Source: UBA12151 sp964600645 (lineage in GTDB: Bacteria > Patescibacteriota > Minisyncoccia > Moranbacterales > UBA9337). Taken from it: a DNA stretch of 10,131 nucleotides. Each line of letters starts with the position of its first letter. Position 1 is the stretch's first letter. The stretch covers positions 1-10,131 of the forward strand of contig CAZRJL010000033.1 of NCBI GenBank assembly GCA_964600645.1. The letters run 5' to 3'. Below, piece by piece: positions 1 through 7,582 of the stretch. A model generated the notes under the pieces. That model was not told where the DNA came from. It made no database searches and was given only the letters and a program-made list of their open reading frames with translations. The translations under genes were made by a program, and so were the position numbers.

Positions 1-434
1 CACCTTCACGCGCCACAGAAGACGCTCAGCGCGTTTAAAACGGATTGCGTCACTGGATGCGCGATGCTGGTAAAAAAAGACGTATATCGCAAAATAGGAC
101 TTTTTGATGAAGATTTTTTTCTCTACTACGAAGATGCAGATTTTTCCGTTCGAGCGACAAGAAACGGTTTCGACCTGGTGGTAGTTCCTGCGGCAACAGC
201 TTGGCATGACGAACAAAGCACCGCCAGTTCGGAAAAATTATATTGGCTGGTTTTGTCCGGAGTTTTATTTTTNNNNNNNNNNAGAAAAACACCCCGTATT
301 TCCTAAAATCGTGGTTTTATTTTTATCTTTGGCTGAGAAAAATAAAAAACCGCAAAGATTTGAGAGAGAATGAAAACAACGAATCAGCAAAGCAAATCGC
401 GCGCGCGTTTTCTAATTTCGAAACGCAAAAATAA
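1..434 (+). CDS. Family 2 glycosyltransferase, C-terminal part (5'-truncated, interrupted by assembly gap)
   Basis: Transfers a sugar from a nucleotide-activated donor onto a growing surface glycan at the cytoplasmic face of the membrane. The frame is open from base 1, so the gene begins outside the window. The reading CVTGCAMLVKKDVY, then IGLFDEDFFLYYEDADFSVR, is the classic GT2 acceptor-side region of rhamnosyltransferase-like enzymes, with the ED pair that normally supplies the catalytic base, followed by a conserved Trp-His. After the N run at 273-282 the protein continues in a different frame (reading KNTPYFLKSWFYFYLWLRKIKN) to a TAA at 432-434. Joining the two parts gives a normal GT2 tail with a basic, aromatic, membrane-associating end. 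The frame change is therefore best explained by a wrong gap length rather than a broken gene. The next gene starts 11 bp later, so this is the first visible gene of a glycan operon. The exact sugar cannot be told. Confidence 0.85.
273..282. other. Assembly gap (run of 10 N)
   Basis: Ten undetermined bases lie inside the glycosyltransferase gene. The upstream reading frame ends in junk soon after the gap, while the natural continuation lies in another frame. The true gap length should therefore leave a remainder of 2 when divided by 3 (for example 8 or 11 bases), so 10 is probably a placeholder. G+C is about 47% over bases 1-240 and about 35% from the gap to the end of the gene (hand counts). 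Confidence 0.97.
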
Positions 435-445
435 CAAAAGAAAAT

Positions 446-1717
446 ATGCTTCATAAATTGCTCTATACTTTTGCTCTGTATCTGCCTTTCCAGATTGCCC
501 TAAACCCCGCTTCGGGAGTAGACTTGGCATCAATCAGGGTTTTTTCCTTGATTATTTTTTTTATTTGGCTGGCAAACAGCCTCAAAAATAAGTCTATCTT
601 CATACCAAACAAGTTTTCAACTTTTTTAATTGCCTCTTTCTTGTTTTTTTCCCTTTTTTCAGCCTTAACAGCAGAAAATATCTGGTGGTCGACGCGCAAA
701 CTAATCTTTTTGTTATCATTTTTTCCTCTTTTTTTTGTCATCAACGGAATTTCTTGGGACAAGAATAAATTGCAAACTTTTTGTTCCTGTTTGGTTTGGG
801 GGGCTGGAATTTCAGCTTTAATCGGAATATTTCAATTTATTCTTCAATTTTTTATAGGAATTAAAAATACACCCATTATTTGGTCCGACATAACGACGCC
901 CTTTTTAGGGAAAACATTTTCTACGGCGGTTTTTCAATACAACAGTTGGCTGGTTGAAACCGGAGGCACAACTCTTATGCGCGCCATCTCATTTTTTCCC
1001 GATCCACATATATTTTCATTTTATTTAAGCATGATTTTTCCTATTTCCTTGGCTCTATATTTTCTAACTTATAAAAAACAATATTTTTTTCTTTCTCTGC
1101 TTATACTAATTGCCGACTTTCTTTCATTTTCTCGCGGAGGTTATTTTGGATTTTTGTCCGGAGCGTTATTTTTTCTACTATTGATTTCTAAGGAAAGGAT
1201 AACTGGACTGCGAAACCTGAAATATTACGTTGGAATGCTTTCTATTTTATTATTATTGATAATTTTTGTTCCAAATCCAATCAATCAAAGATTTTTTTCC
1301 AGCTTTAATGCTGATGAGGGCTCCAACTCGGAAAGAATTCAAATTTGGTCTCAAACTCTGCAAACAATCAAAGAAAATCCGTTTTTCGGTGTTGGAATCG
1401 GGAATTATTCCTTAACAATCAGCCCAAATTCGAATTATCGCACTCCCATATATGCCCATAACACATATCTAGACCTTGCTGTTGAGGCCGGAATTATCAG
1501 CGCCATAATATGGTCTACTCTCATTTTATGGTCAATAATAAAACTAACCCGCAACAAATCAAATATTCTTTTTGCCGGATTTGGCGCGGGAATTGTCGCT
1601 TTTTCAATTCATTCATTTTTTGATACGGCGATTTTTTCCGTCCATATTCTGCCTATTTTGATATTTTTTCTTTCTTTTGCAATAATTAGATATGACTCAA
1701 ATACTTCAAGTTTATAA
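446..1717 (+). CDS. O-antigen ligase/polymerase-like membrane protein (Wzy_C family)
   Basis: Polytopic membrane protein of 423 residues, the usual size for the WaaL/Wzy/PglL group, which transfer or polymerise undecaprenyl-linked glycans on the outer face of the cytoplasmic membrane. About ten hydrophobic segments are visible. Family landmarks are FFPDPHIFSFYLS (about 183-195), SFSRGGYFGF with Arg230 (227-236), then the large loop signature: SERIQIW (295-301), NPFFGVGIGNY (311-321), and YAHNTYLDLAVEAGI (336-350) with His338 and Asn339. Arg and His in these loops are the residues usually required in this superfamily. The start lies 11 bp after the glycosyltransferase stop, behind an A-rich leader (AAAAGAAAAT) rather than a strong Shine-Dalgarno. 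Lipopolysaccharide is not expected in this kind of organism, so the acceptor is more likely a surface polymer or protein. Ligase and polymerase roles cannot be separated by sequence alone. Confidence 0.85.
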   Translation: MLHKLLYTFALYLPFQIALNPASGVDLASIRVFSLIIFFIWLANSLKNKSIFIPNKFSTFLIASFLFFSLFSALTAENIWWSTRKLIFLLSFFPLFFVINGISWDKNKLQTFCSCLVWGAGISALIGIFQFILQFFIGIKNTPIIWSDITTPFLGKTFSTAVFQYNSWLVETGGTTLMRAISFFPDPHIFSFYLSMIFPISLALYFLTYKKQYFFLSLLILIADFLSFSRGGYFGFLSGALFFLLLISKERITGLRNLKYYVGMLSILLLLIIFVPNPINQRFFSSFNADEGSNSERIQIWSQTLQTIKENPFFGVGIGNYSLTISPNSNYRTPIYAHNTYLDLAVEAGIISAIIWSTLILWSIIKLTRNKSNILFAGFGAGIVAFSIHSFFDTAIFSVHILPILIFFLSFAIIRYDSNTSSL

Positions 1718-2915
1718 AAAATACTCATCCTATTTAACTTATGAAAACATAATTCTACTTGTCGTTTTTTTTGCCCCATTGTATTTAATCCGTTTTTCTG
1801 TTTTTAATATCCCCACAAATTTTCTTGAAATTTCAATTTTAATTGTTTTGTTTTTTTATCTGATTTTTGACAAAAACAATAACACAAAAATGCGAATTGA
1901 AAAAAAATATCTCATTTTAATCGCATTTCTTTTCCTAGGCTTGATTTCTTCTGCTTTTTGTAATCAAAATTTAATACAAGAAATTGGAATCATCAAGGGC
2001 TGGTTTGTTCTTCCTCTTATTTTTTCTTTTTTACTGATTAAAAACATAGAAAGTGCTAAAAATGTAGACCGGATACTAAAAGCTTATTTTTTCTCAGCAT
2101 CAGCAATGTCTTTGCTTGGATTATTTTTTATCGCAACCAATCGTCTTACTTTTGACGGAAGACTGGAAATTTTCTACAATTCCCCAAATTACCTGGCTAT
2201 GTTTCTTGCTCCCACTGTTTTAATCGGTTTTTATTTTTTGCGCGACAAGCCCGTCTCTAAAACGCTTTTACTCGCCCAAATAACAATTCTGATAAATTTA
2301 TATTTTACCTATTCGTATTCTGCGTGGATAGCAATTATATCTAGTGCCGTCTTATTTTTTCTTGTCACAAATAAAGATGTATTTTATAAAAGAAAAATTA
2401 TTATTTTCTTGATTTTAATCTTTCTGCTTGCTGTTTCTCAGATCAATAATCAAAAAATACAAAACATATTTAATTCGGAGAATCGCTCCTCTCTTGAATC
2501 TCGCGTTATTATTTGGCGCTCGACAGCCAAAATAATCACGGATAATTTTTGGCTTGGGATCGGACCGGGAAATTTTCAAGAAAAATATTTGGAATATCAA
2601 AAATATTTTTCTCCTTACCCGGAGTGGGCGGTTCCCCATCCGCATAATGTTTTTTTGGCTTTTTGGCTGCAATCCGGAATAATCGGGCTAGTGTCTTTTG
2701 TTTTATTGATCATACTCTGGCTACAGTCCGTTTTTTCAAAGACATCGAAAAAAAGAAGTGCCCCGGAAGAAAAACTAGGGGTGCTTCTTATTCTTGTTAT
2801 GCTGTATTTTTTAATACACGGAATGACTGACACCACCTACTGGAAAAATGATTTGTCGTTTTATTTTTGGATATTTTTTTCACTTGGATTGTTTTTCACC
2901 CATTCTAAAGATTGA
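1692..2915 (+). CDS. Second, divergent O-antigen ligase/polymerase-like membrane protein (Wzy_C family)
   Basis: Polytopic protein of 407 residues in the same superfamily as its upstream neighbour but clearly divergent. Landmarks are FYNSPNYLAMFLAP (161-174), ESRVIIW (269-275), FWLGIGPGNFQEKY (286-299) and WAVPHPHNVFLAFWLQSGIIG (312-332), the last carrying the conserved His-Asn pair at 318-319. Where the first gene has SRGGY, this one reads TYSYSAW (206-212), so the Arg usual in that loop is missing. The ATG at 1692 lies inside the upstream gene, giving a 26-bp overlap in another frame, which suggests translational coupling. The C-terminal helices end at HSKD. Adjacent divergent copies may divide the work, one polymerising and one transferring, or may act on different acceptors; this is inference. 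The gene ends with TGA and overlaps the convergent minus-strand gene by 11 bp. Confidence 0.82.
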   Translation: MTQILQVYKKYSSYLTYENIILLVVFFAPLYLIRFSVFNIPTNFLEISILIVLFFYLIFDKNNNTKMRIEKKYLILIAFLFLGLISSAFCNQNLIQEIGIIKGWFVLPLIFSFLLIKNIESAKNVDRILKAYFFSASAMSLLGLFFIATNRLTFDGRLEIFYNSPNYLAMFLAPTVLIGFYFLRDKPVSKTLLLAQITILINLYFTYSYSAWIAIISSAVLFFLVTNKDVFYKRKIIIFLILIFLLAVSQINNQKIQNIFNSENRSSLESRVIIWRSTAKIITDNFWLGIGPGNFQEKYLEYQKYFSPYPEWAVPHPHNVFLAFWLQSGIIGLVSFVLLIILWLQSVFSKTSKKRSAPEEKLGVLLILVMLYFLIHGMTDTTYWKNDLSFYFWIFFSLGLFFTHSKD

Positions 2916-4062
2916 TTCGATATAATTTATTATCAACCCTGTTTGTGAAAAACAACGCATCTTCCGCCGGAGAAAGAAATAATTTATCTGCATCATAATC
3001 TACCTCCAGTTCATTCAACTCAACAAGTCTGGATCTTTCACCTGTTTGAGTATTTATCTTCCAAAAAGCATCCTTGGTAGAAATTTTTCCTGTCCGATAA
3101 TCATTCGGCATTACCGTACCAGACTCAATGACGGTTGGCACGGCACAAAAAATAAAAGAGTCATCCCTCGACCATGCACACTTAGATACAAGAGTTGGAA
3201 TATTTAAATCTTTATACTTTTCACCATACTCGTTTAAAATTCCCAATTTTAGCCCACTACCATTTGCATCAGACACAAAACTAATCAAAATCCTATCTCC
3301 ATTATTAGACCAGAGATAATCCGCTCCATAACGCTCTGTTTCTTTGCCAACACTCTCCGCTTCACCGGTGTTGCTTCCGGAAATACCTATGACGGATGCT
3401 TTTTTTAATTGTGTTTTTTCATTTGCCACAGGAAGATTCCAAAAAAAGATACTGTTCTTATTTTTAACCGAAGTGATTGAAACCATTTTCCATGGAATAT
3501 CGGCAATCTTCCTTTCATTTCCTCCATCCGCTTGAGCAATCATAAGCGAGCGCGCTCCGCTTACTTGATCATATTTCTTATATGCAATACGGTCATCGGA
3601 GCCCGCCCAAACCGCATAATCCATCAACTGTTCATATTTCCTTATTTCACCTTTTTCATATTCATACAAGGCATATCCCTTATTTTTATCACCATCCTCC
3701 AACAAAATAATCGCCTTCTCTCTTTTTGGAGACCAATCAAGCCCACTGATCATCGTAATCGCGCTTCTATTAGAATTCTTCTTTAGTGCTCCGGAAAATG
3801 AAACGGAAAACAATTCTCCTTTCTCGGAAAAATAAATCAATTTTTCATCTTTTGGATCAATTTGAGCAAAAAACATTTTTTCATCTCCGATTGGAAAAAT
3901 TTTTTTATCCTCCTCTTTCTTGTTTTTTACTCCCGAATTTCCGCCCTCATTAACCACAACATCATTCTTTTCCGAAGAAGATCGAAAGGATATATTATAG
4001 GCGGCAAAAAAAATCAAAACGAAAACAAGCAATGTTAAAGAAAATATAAATATTTTTTTCAT
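2905..4062 (-). CDS. Membrane-anchored beta-propeller protein (TolB/WD40-like repeats)
   Basis: 385 residues. One N-terminal hydrophobic helix (about 4-22) follows MKK, then a Ser/Lys/Glu-rich linker (28-55), then a beta-propeller. There is no lipobox Cys, so it is probably held by an uncleaved signal anchor with the propeller outside the cytoplasm. PD40/WD40-like blade repeats are visible: IDPKDEKLIYFSEKGELFSV (68-87), LDWSPKREKAIILLEDG (108-124), YAVWAGSDDRIAYKKYD (149-165), YLWSNNGDRILISFVSD (249-265), CAWSRDDSFIFCAVP (295-309) and FLSPAEDALFFTNRVDNKLY (362-381). This gives about six or seven blades. Such folds bind proteins or glycans and usually lack catalytic activity. The start lies 13 bp after the stop of the 933-residue surface protein, so the two are probably co-expressed and may work together. 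No specific ligand is indicated. It is the last gene of the minus-strand series and ends with TAG inside the end of the opposing gene. Confidence 0.75.
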   Translation of the reverse strand: MKKIFIFSLTLLVFVLIFFAAYNISFRSSSEKNDVVVNEGGNSGVKNKKEEDKKIFPIGDEKMFFAQIDPKDEKLIYFSEKGELFSVSFSGALKKNSNRSAITMISGLDWSPKREKAIILLEDGDKNKGYALYEYEKGEIRKYEQLMDYAVWAGSDDRIAYKKYDQVSGARSLMIAQADGGNERKIADIPWKMVSITSVKNKNSIFFWNLPVANEKTQLKKASVIGISGSNTGEAESVGKETERYGADYLWSNNGDRILISFVSDANGSGLKLGILNEYGEKYKDLNIPTLVSKCAWSRDDSFIFCAVPTVIESGTVMPNDYRTGKISTKDAFWKINTQTGERSRLVELNELEVDYDADKLFLSPAEDALFFTNRVDNKLYRINL

Positions 4063-4075
4063 ATTTTTTAAAACT

Positions 4076-6877
4076 TCAATCTTTTCTTTTTATTTCATTT
4101 GGATAAAATCCAAACACGACACCTGCGGTTGCAATTAAAACGAATCCGGTTAACATTATTCTTAATAAAAATACAAGTTCTCCGGATAAATTAGCAGAAA
4201 GAGTAGCCAATACTCCCCTTATGCCATTCTTATTTGCTATAATATCGCCACTTTCAATTTCAATTTGAACCGATTCATTTATTATTTTCTCAATACTTTT
4301 TTCTTGTTGTATATCCCAAAACTCTTGCAAAGCCCTTCTTGCGACAATTGGCTGAAAATATTCAGCCTCAATTGAAACATTATATACGCTTCCTACGGAT
4401 TTGTTTATAGCAAAAGGTATTCGATTGGTCGAAACACCTACTTGCTCGATACTATCAATAAACCATTTAATTGCAGAATCATCTTCAATAAATTCCGGAT
4501 GAAATTCTCCTATAAGCGACACATTGCTTCCGGGAGTACTGATAAACAAATTCTCACTATAATTAACCAAATCCTCTTGCGGGGTGCTTCCGGTTATATC
4601 AACATAATTTCCCAACACCTTTCTCTCTGCTCCCGCCTCAGGAATAATTTTTAAATATGGATCAACAATTTCAAATCTTCTTATGAGATTAATCCCCACA
4701 CTTCCTTCTCTTGAGCCTCCTTCAATATCATTTGCAATCAAACTAATATTGAATGTCTCTCCCGCCTCTCCAATAACAGGGAAAAATGTGGTATTTGTTT
4801 GCGTGGTATCTTGACAACTTGTGCTCATATCTCGATCACACTTCAGATCCGCTCCGCTCAACTCCCATGAATAATTTGACAAATTATTCGACTCAATCCT
4901 AGCTCCGATAATTTGACCACTAGCGACATAACAAGTTTTATCATCCGCGCATATCTCCTCATCCAAGGACATTGCCAATGAATTTGGATTTATATTAACA
5001 CTATGCAGACTAATGCGTTCCGAGCTGGAAGTAATTCTAATAATAACATCCGAACGTCCCGCTCGAGTCAATCCGGAATCAAAAACTTCTTCAACATCAA
5101 CATAAACTCTTAAATATCCAACACCTTCATTATTAAATATTGCATTATAATTATTACTATTATTTGCAACGTTCAAGCTAAATTTCAATTCGGAAATATT
5201 ATTACCTTCGAGCAGGCTCATTTCTGTTTCTTGGCGAAAACTTGATAAATCAGAGATGCTTTCCCAGTCGTCGGAATCCAGGCTCATTTCCTTGTTTGAG
5301 GTGCTGAGCCTCTTAACATCCCATCTGTAGTAAGTTTGTCCGGTATCACGATCTCCGTTCGCAGAAACAGCCTGAATTGAAACCATATCCCCCATCTTTC
5401 TTCCACTTGCATCATTATTCGGAGAGTCTGGTCCATATTCCAATGAAACATCAAGGTTGGTTGGCTGACCACCTTCAACCGGATCAACCAAATTATCCTC
5501 CAAGCAATCATTTATATCCATAGTTGCCGTAGGAATAGTAACCGGATAACCCTTAATTATTTTTTGATAACTTCCTATGTTCTGCACGTCACATTTATTT
5601 TTTGGAAGTGCCCACATAATCATCATTGACGCATTGTCATGTTTGGTTGGAATAATGGATTTTCCTTCCACCACAACGCCAACTTTATCTCCAGGCATAT
5701 AATTCCACGTAAATTCATCTATTCCCAATCCTGCGATAGTTGCTTCATCATTTTGTCCAATATCGGAAGTGTCCGGATCTCTCGGATTTGTTCCCCAAAA
5801 TTCCTCTTCTGTTGTGCCGAAGCTATTATTACCCGTTATATTATTATCAGAGTTTGGAAATAAATGTTCGCAAGCGTTTACTGCCGTTGAACTAGCCAGC
5901 TGATCTGTTCTACAATAAGTTATTGGGGTTCCGGAAGTCGAACAAGACAATGATCCGCTTTCAAGATCGGAACAGCTTGGATCCAAAAATGTACTAGAGA
6001 TACAATAGGGCTGTGTTCCCAACGGGCAACTCGCATTGCAAACCTCTTCTCCGTTATTACTTGGATCTGAAAAACATTGCGAGAGATTGCAATAAACATC
6101 AAATCCCGAATCGGTGCAAGCATCATATTCAGTAAACAGCCCGCTAATTATTCCCCCTGAAAATTCTCCGTCACTGGAACATGTTTCAATATAATCCTTG
6201 ACACATTTTACATTTTGAGAAGGACAAGTATCAAGTGTATTTGGTATTATTGTTCCGGTAAGAAAGCTCGCGCCATCATCATTTCCGCCACTTTCTATCA
6301 GCTCATAGTTGTCTCCGTTTGAAAAATTATGTACATAACAATATGCTGGGGACAAATTGTTATCCCCGCCAAAACGAGCACGGTATCCATCACTGTCCCA
6401 CGAACCTTGTGTATTTATTCGATCATCAAACCCATTCTGAGCGATAATTCTAACTGCCTCCACCTTCCAATCCTCTTCGTTTACCCTGCCGTCATCATTA
6501 ACATCGCAAGAAGATTGATAATCCGAACTGCCTCGCGAAGCGATTTCGCATCCTTCATGCTTTATATACCATGTAAAATACAAGGATTCCTTTTGATTAT
6601 TAAAATAGGATGGCAACGCTCTGGCGATTAATTTTTCTCCCGGTTTAGGGTTAGATGGTGAAAATGACAACATAACCTCCGGCGGTGTCGTTTTTCCATC
6701 CGCAACATTCAAGCCCTCTCCTATATTTTGAACAGCCGCACTATTGACATGATATCTTTGTTCCAAGTCGGCTGCAATTTCATTGGCCGATGGAATGTGT
6801 ATGGCCATAGCAGGATAAAAGCCCAAAAGAAAAAGTTCGATAATCATCAGCAATGCTGCTATTTTATTTTTTTTCAT
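4076..6877 (-). CDS. Large exported multi-domain surface protein, Cys-rich, with Ig/PKD-like repeats and C-terminal membrane anchor
   Basis: 933 residues, not assigned to a named family. Residues 1-25 form a signal peptide with a likely cleavage site after AMA (23-25). A C-terminal transmembrane helix (about 900-924) ends in the basic tail NEIKRKD, so nearly all of the protein lies outside the cytoplasm. Residues 125-136 (DVNDDGRVNEED) match a dockerin/EF-hand calcium loop with acidic ligands at loop positions 1, 3, 5 and 12. Residues 354-384 resemble a thrombospondin type 3-like acidic repeat (GTNPRDPDTS). I count 22 cysteines, 14 of them between 180 and 336, and even in number, which suggests disulfides. 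A recurring strand with a central Trp (FTWYIKHEG 101-109, MIMWALPKNKC 419-429, YYRWDVKRL 516-524, YSWELSGADL 669-678, IKWFIDSIEQVG 803-814) suggests about five Ig- or PKD-like domains. Its place behind a VirB4-type ATPase suggests an outer component of a secretion machine, though an adhesin is also possible. Confidence 0.72.
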   Translation of the reverse strand: MKKNKIAALLMIIELFLLGFYPAMAIHIPSANEIAADLEQRYHVNSAAVQNIGEGLNVADGKTTPPEVMLSFSPSNPKPGEKLIARALPSYFNNQKESLYFTWYIKHEGCEIASRGSSDYQSSCDVNDDGRVNEEDWKVEAVRIIAQNGFDDRINTQGSWDSDGYRARFGGDNNLSPAYCYVHNFSNGDNYELIESGGNDDGASFLTGTIIPNTLDTCPSQNVKCVKDYIETCSSDGEFSGGIISGLFTEYDACTDSGFDVYCNLSQCFSDPSNNGEEVCNASCPLGTQPYCISSTFLDPSCSDLESGSLSCSTSGTPITYCRTDQLASSTAVNACEHLFPNSDNNITGNNSFGTTEEEFWGTNPRDPDTSDIGQNDEATIAGLGIDEFTWNYMPGDKVGVVVEGKSIIPTKHDNASMMIMWALPKNKCDVQNIGSYQKIIKGYPVTIPTATMDINDCLEDNLVDPVEGGQPTNLDVSLEYGPDSPNNDASGRKMGDMVSIQAVSANGDRDTGQTYYRWDVKRLSTSNKEMSLDSDDWESISDLSSFRQETEMSLLEGNNISELKFSLNVANNSNNYNAIFNNEGVGYLRVYVDVEEVFDSGLTRAGRSDVIIRITSSSERISLHSVNINPNSLAMSLDEEICADDKTCYVASGQIIGARIESNNLSNYSWELSGADLKCDRDMSTSCQDTTQTNTTFFPVIGEAGETFNISLIANDIEGGSREGSVGINLIRRFEIVDPYLKIIPEAGAERKVLGNYVDITGSTPQEDLVNYSENLFISTPGSNVSLIGEFHPEFIEDDSAIKWFIDSIEQVGVSTNRIPFAINKSVGSVYNVSIEAEYFQPIVARRALQEFWDIQQEKSIEKIINESVQIEIESGDIIANKNGIRGVLATLSANLSGELVFLLRIMLTGFVLIATAGVVFGFYPNEIKRKD

Positions 6878-6927
6878 ATTTTTGAAATTTCTTTAAAAAA
6901 TTTATTTGAATACTTATTTATAATAAT

Positions 6928-7572
6928 TTATATTTTCATTATTTTAAGAAAAACGGTATCCAATAAAATAATGGCGACCCAACCAAAGGCAAACGAATAC
7001 CAGATTGACTGACTTTTATAAACAATCCATCCTCCGAGTAAATTTATTATCATATATGGAAAAAAATTCCAACTAAAATTATTCGTTAAAACTAAAAATA
7101 CAATAAAAACAATAAATTGTACTAAAACAGAAAATATTCCCAGATATCTTTTCAGGAAGCCTATCAACCACCCATGAAAAAAAAATTCATACAAAAAAAG
7201 AAAGAATCCGACCAAAAAAAACTCGTAACCCACGAATACCCAGAAATTTTCTCTGACTATTTTTAATAATACATAATTATTTAAAAAATCAAAATATCGA
7301 CAGGAAGAATAAATAACCAAAAAAAAGAAAATAAAAGAAAAAATCATCCAAAAAAATCCCTTTGCCTTTTCTCCCAATTGAATTCCATAGTCCCGAATAG
7401 ATTCTCCCAATATCATTCTAATATATAACCATGGAATAATGAGAAAAAAGAAGATTCCTAGAATAAAAAGCTGGAAACCATCCTTTCTGGGAAAAGTCCC
7501 CACTAAAAACAAGCAAATGATTGCAACGGTGGTAGTTATTACAAATTCTTTTTCAAGAAAAAATTTTTTCAT
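6928..7572 (-). CDS. CPBP-family-like intramembrane protein, probably catalytically dead
   Basis: 214 residues from the chosen ATG, strongly hydrophobic, with about six to eight membrane helices. The layout resembles the CPBP (CAAX protease and bacteriocin-processing) family: a segment ESIRDYGIQLGEKAKGFFW (57-75), as often seen before the core, then YEFFFHGWLIGFL (128-140) where EExxxRG is expected, then INLLGGWIVYKSQSIWYSF (176-194) as in the usual GlllGxlY core. The expected residues are degraded. The Glu-Glu pair is Tyr-Glu, Arg is His133, and the final His-xxx-Asn is replaced by Gly197 and Asp205 or thereabouts. It is thus likely a non-proteolytic membrane scaffold or chaperone. An in-frame ATG at 7605 would add 11 residues and overlap the previous gene by 23 bp. 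I prefer 7572 because it begins MKKFF and leaves a clean 10-bp spacer, but the upstream choice is not excluded. Family assignment is moderate. Confidence 0.6.
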   Translation of the reverse strand: MKKFFLEKEFVITTTVAIICLFLVGTFPRKDGFQLFILGIFFFLIIPWLYIRMILGESIRDYGIQLGEKAKGFFWMIFSFIFFFLVIYSSCRYFDFLNNYVLLKIVRENFWVFVGYEFFLVGFFLFLYEFFFHGWLIGFLKRYLGIFSVLVQFIVFIVFLVLTNNFSWNFFPYMIINLLGGWIVYKSQSIWYSFAFGWVAIILLDTVFLKIMKI

Positions 7573-7582
7573 TTTATTGTTC

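Noticed and set aside
243..434. Independent small gene starting at 243 on the plus strand
   Set aside because: It straddles the gap, and its family-like part is the natural end of the glycosyltransferase.
2913..4078. Possible TGA recoding, as in some Candidate Phyla Radiation lineages
   Set aside because: TGA ends the second Wzy_C gene and the 933-residue gene at sensible places, with good downstream starts. The standard stop set fits.
4076..6877. About 18 N-x-S/T sequons in the 933-residue protein, near a glycan operon: possible N-glycosylated surface protein
   Set aside because: The protein is rich in Asn, Ser and Thr, and chance alone would give roughly a dozen. No PglB-type oligosaccharyltransferase is visible here, so the excess is not convincing.
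6878..6927. Internal promoter in the AT-rich 50-bp spacer before the 933-residue gene
   Set aside because: TATAAA-like strings occur by chance in this AT-rich spacer, and no matching -35 element at proper distance could be supported.
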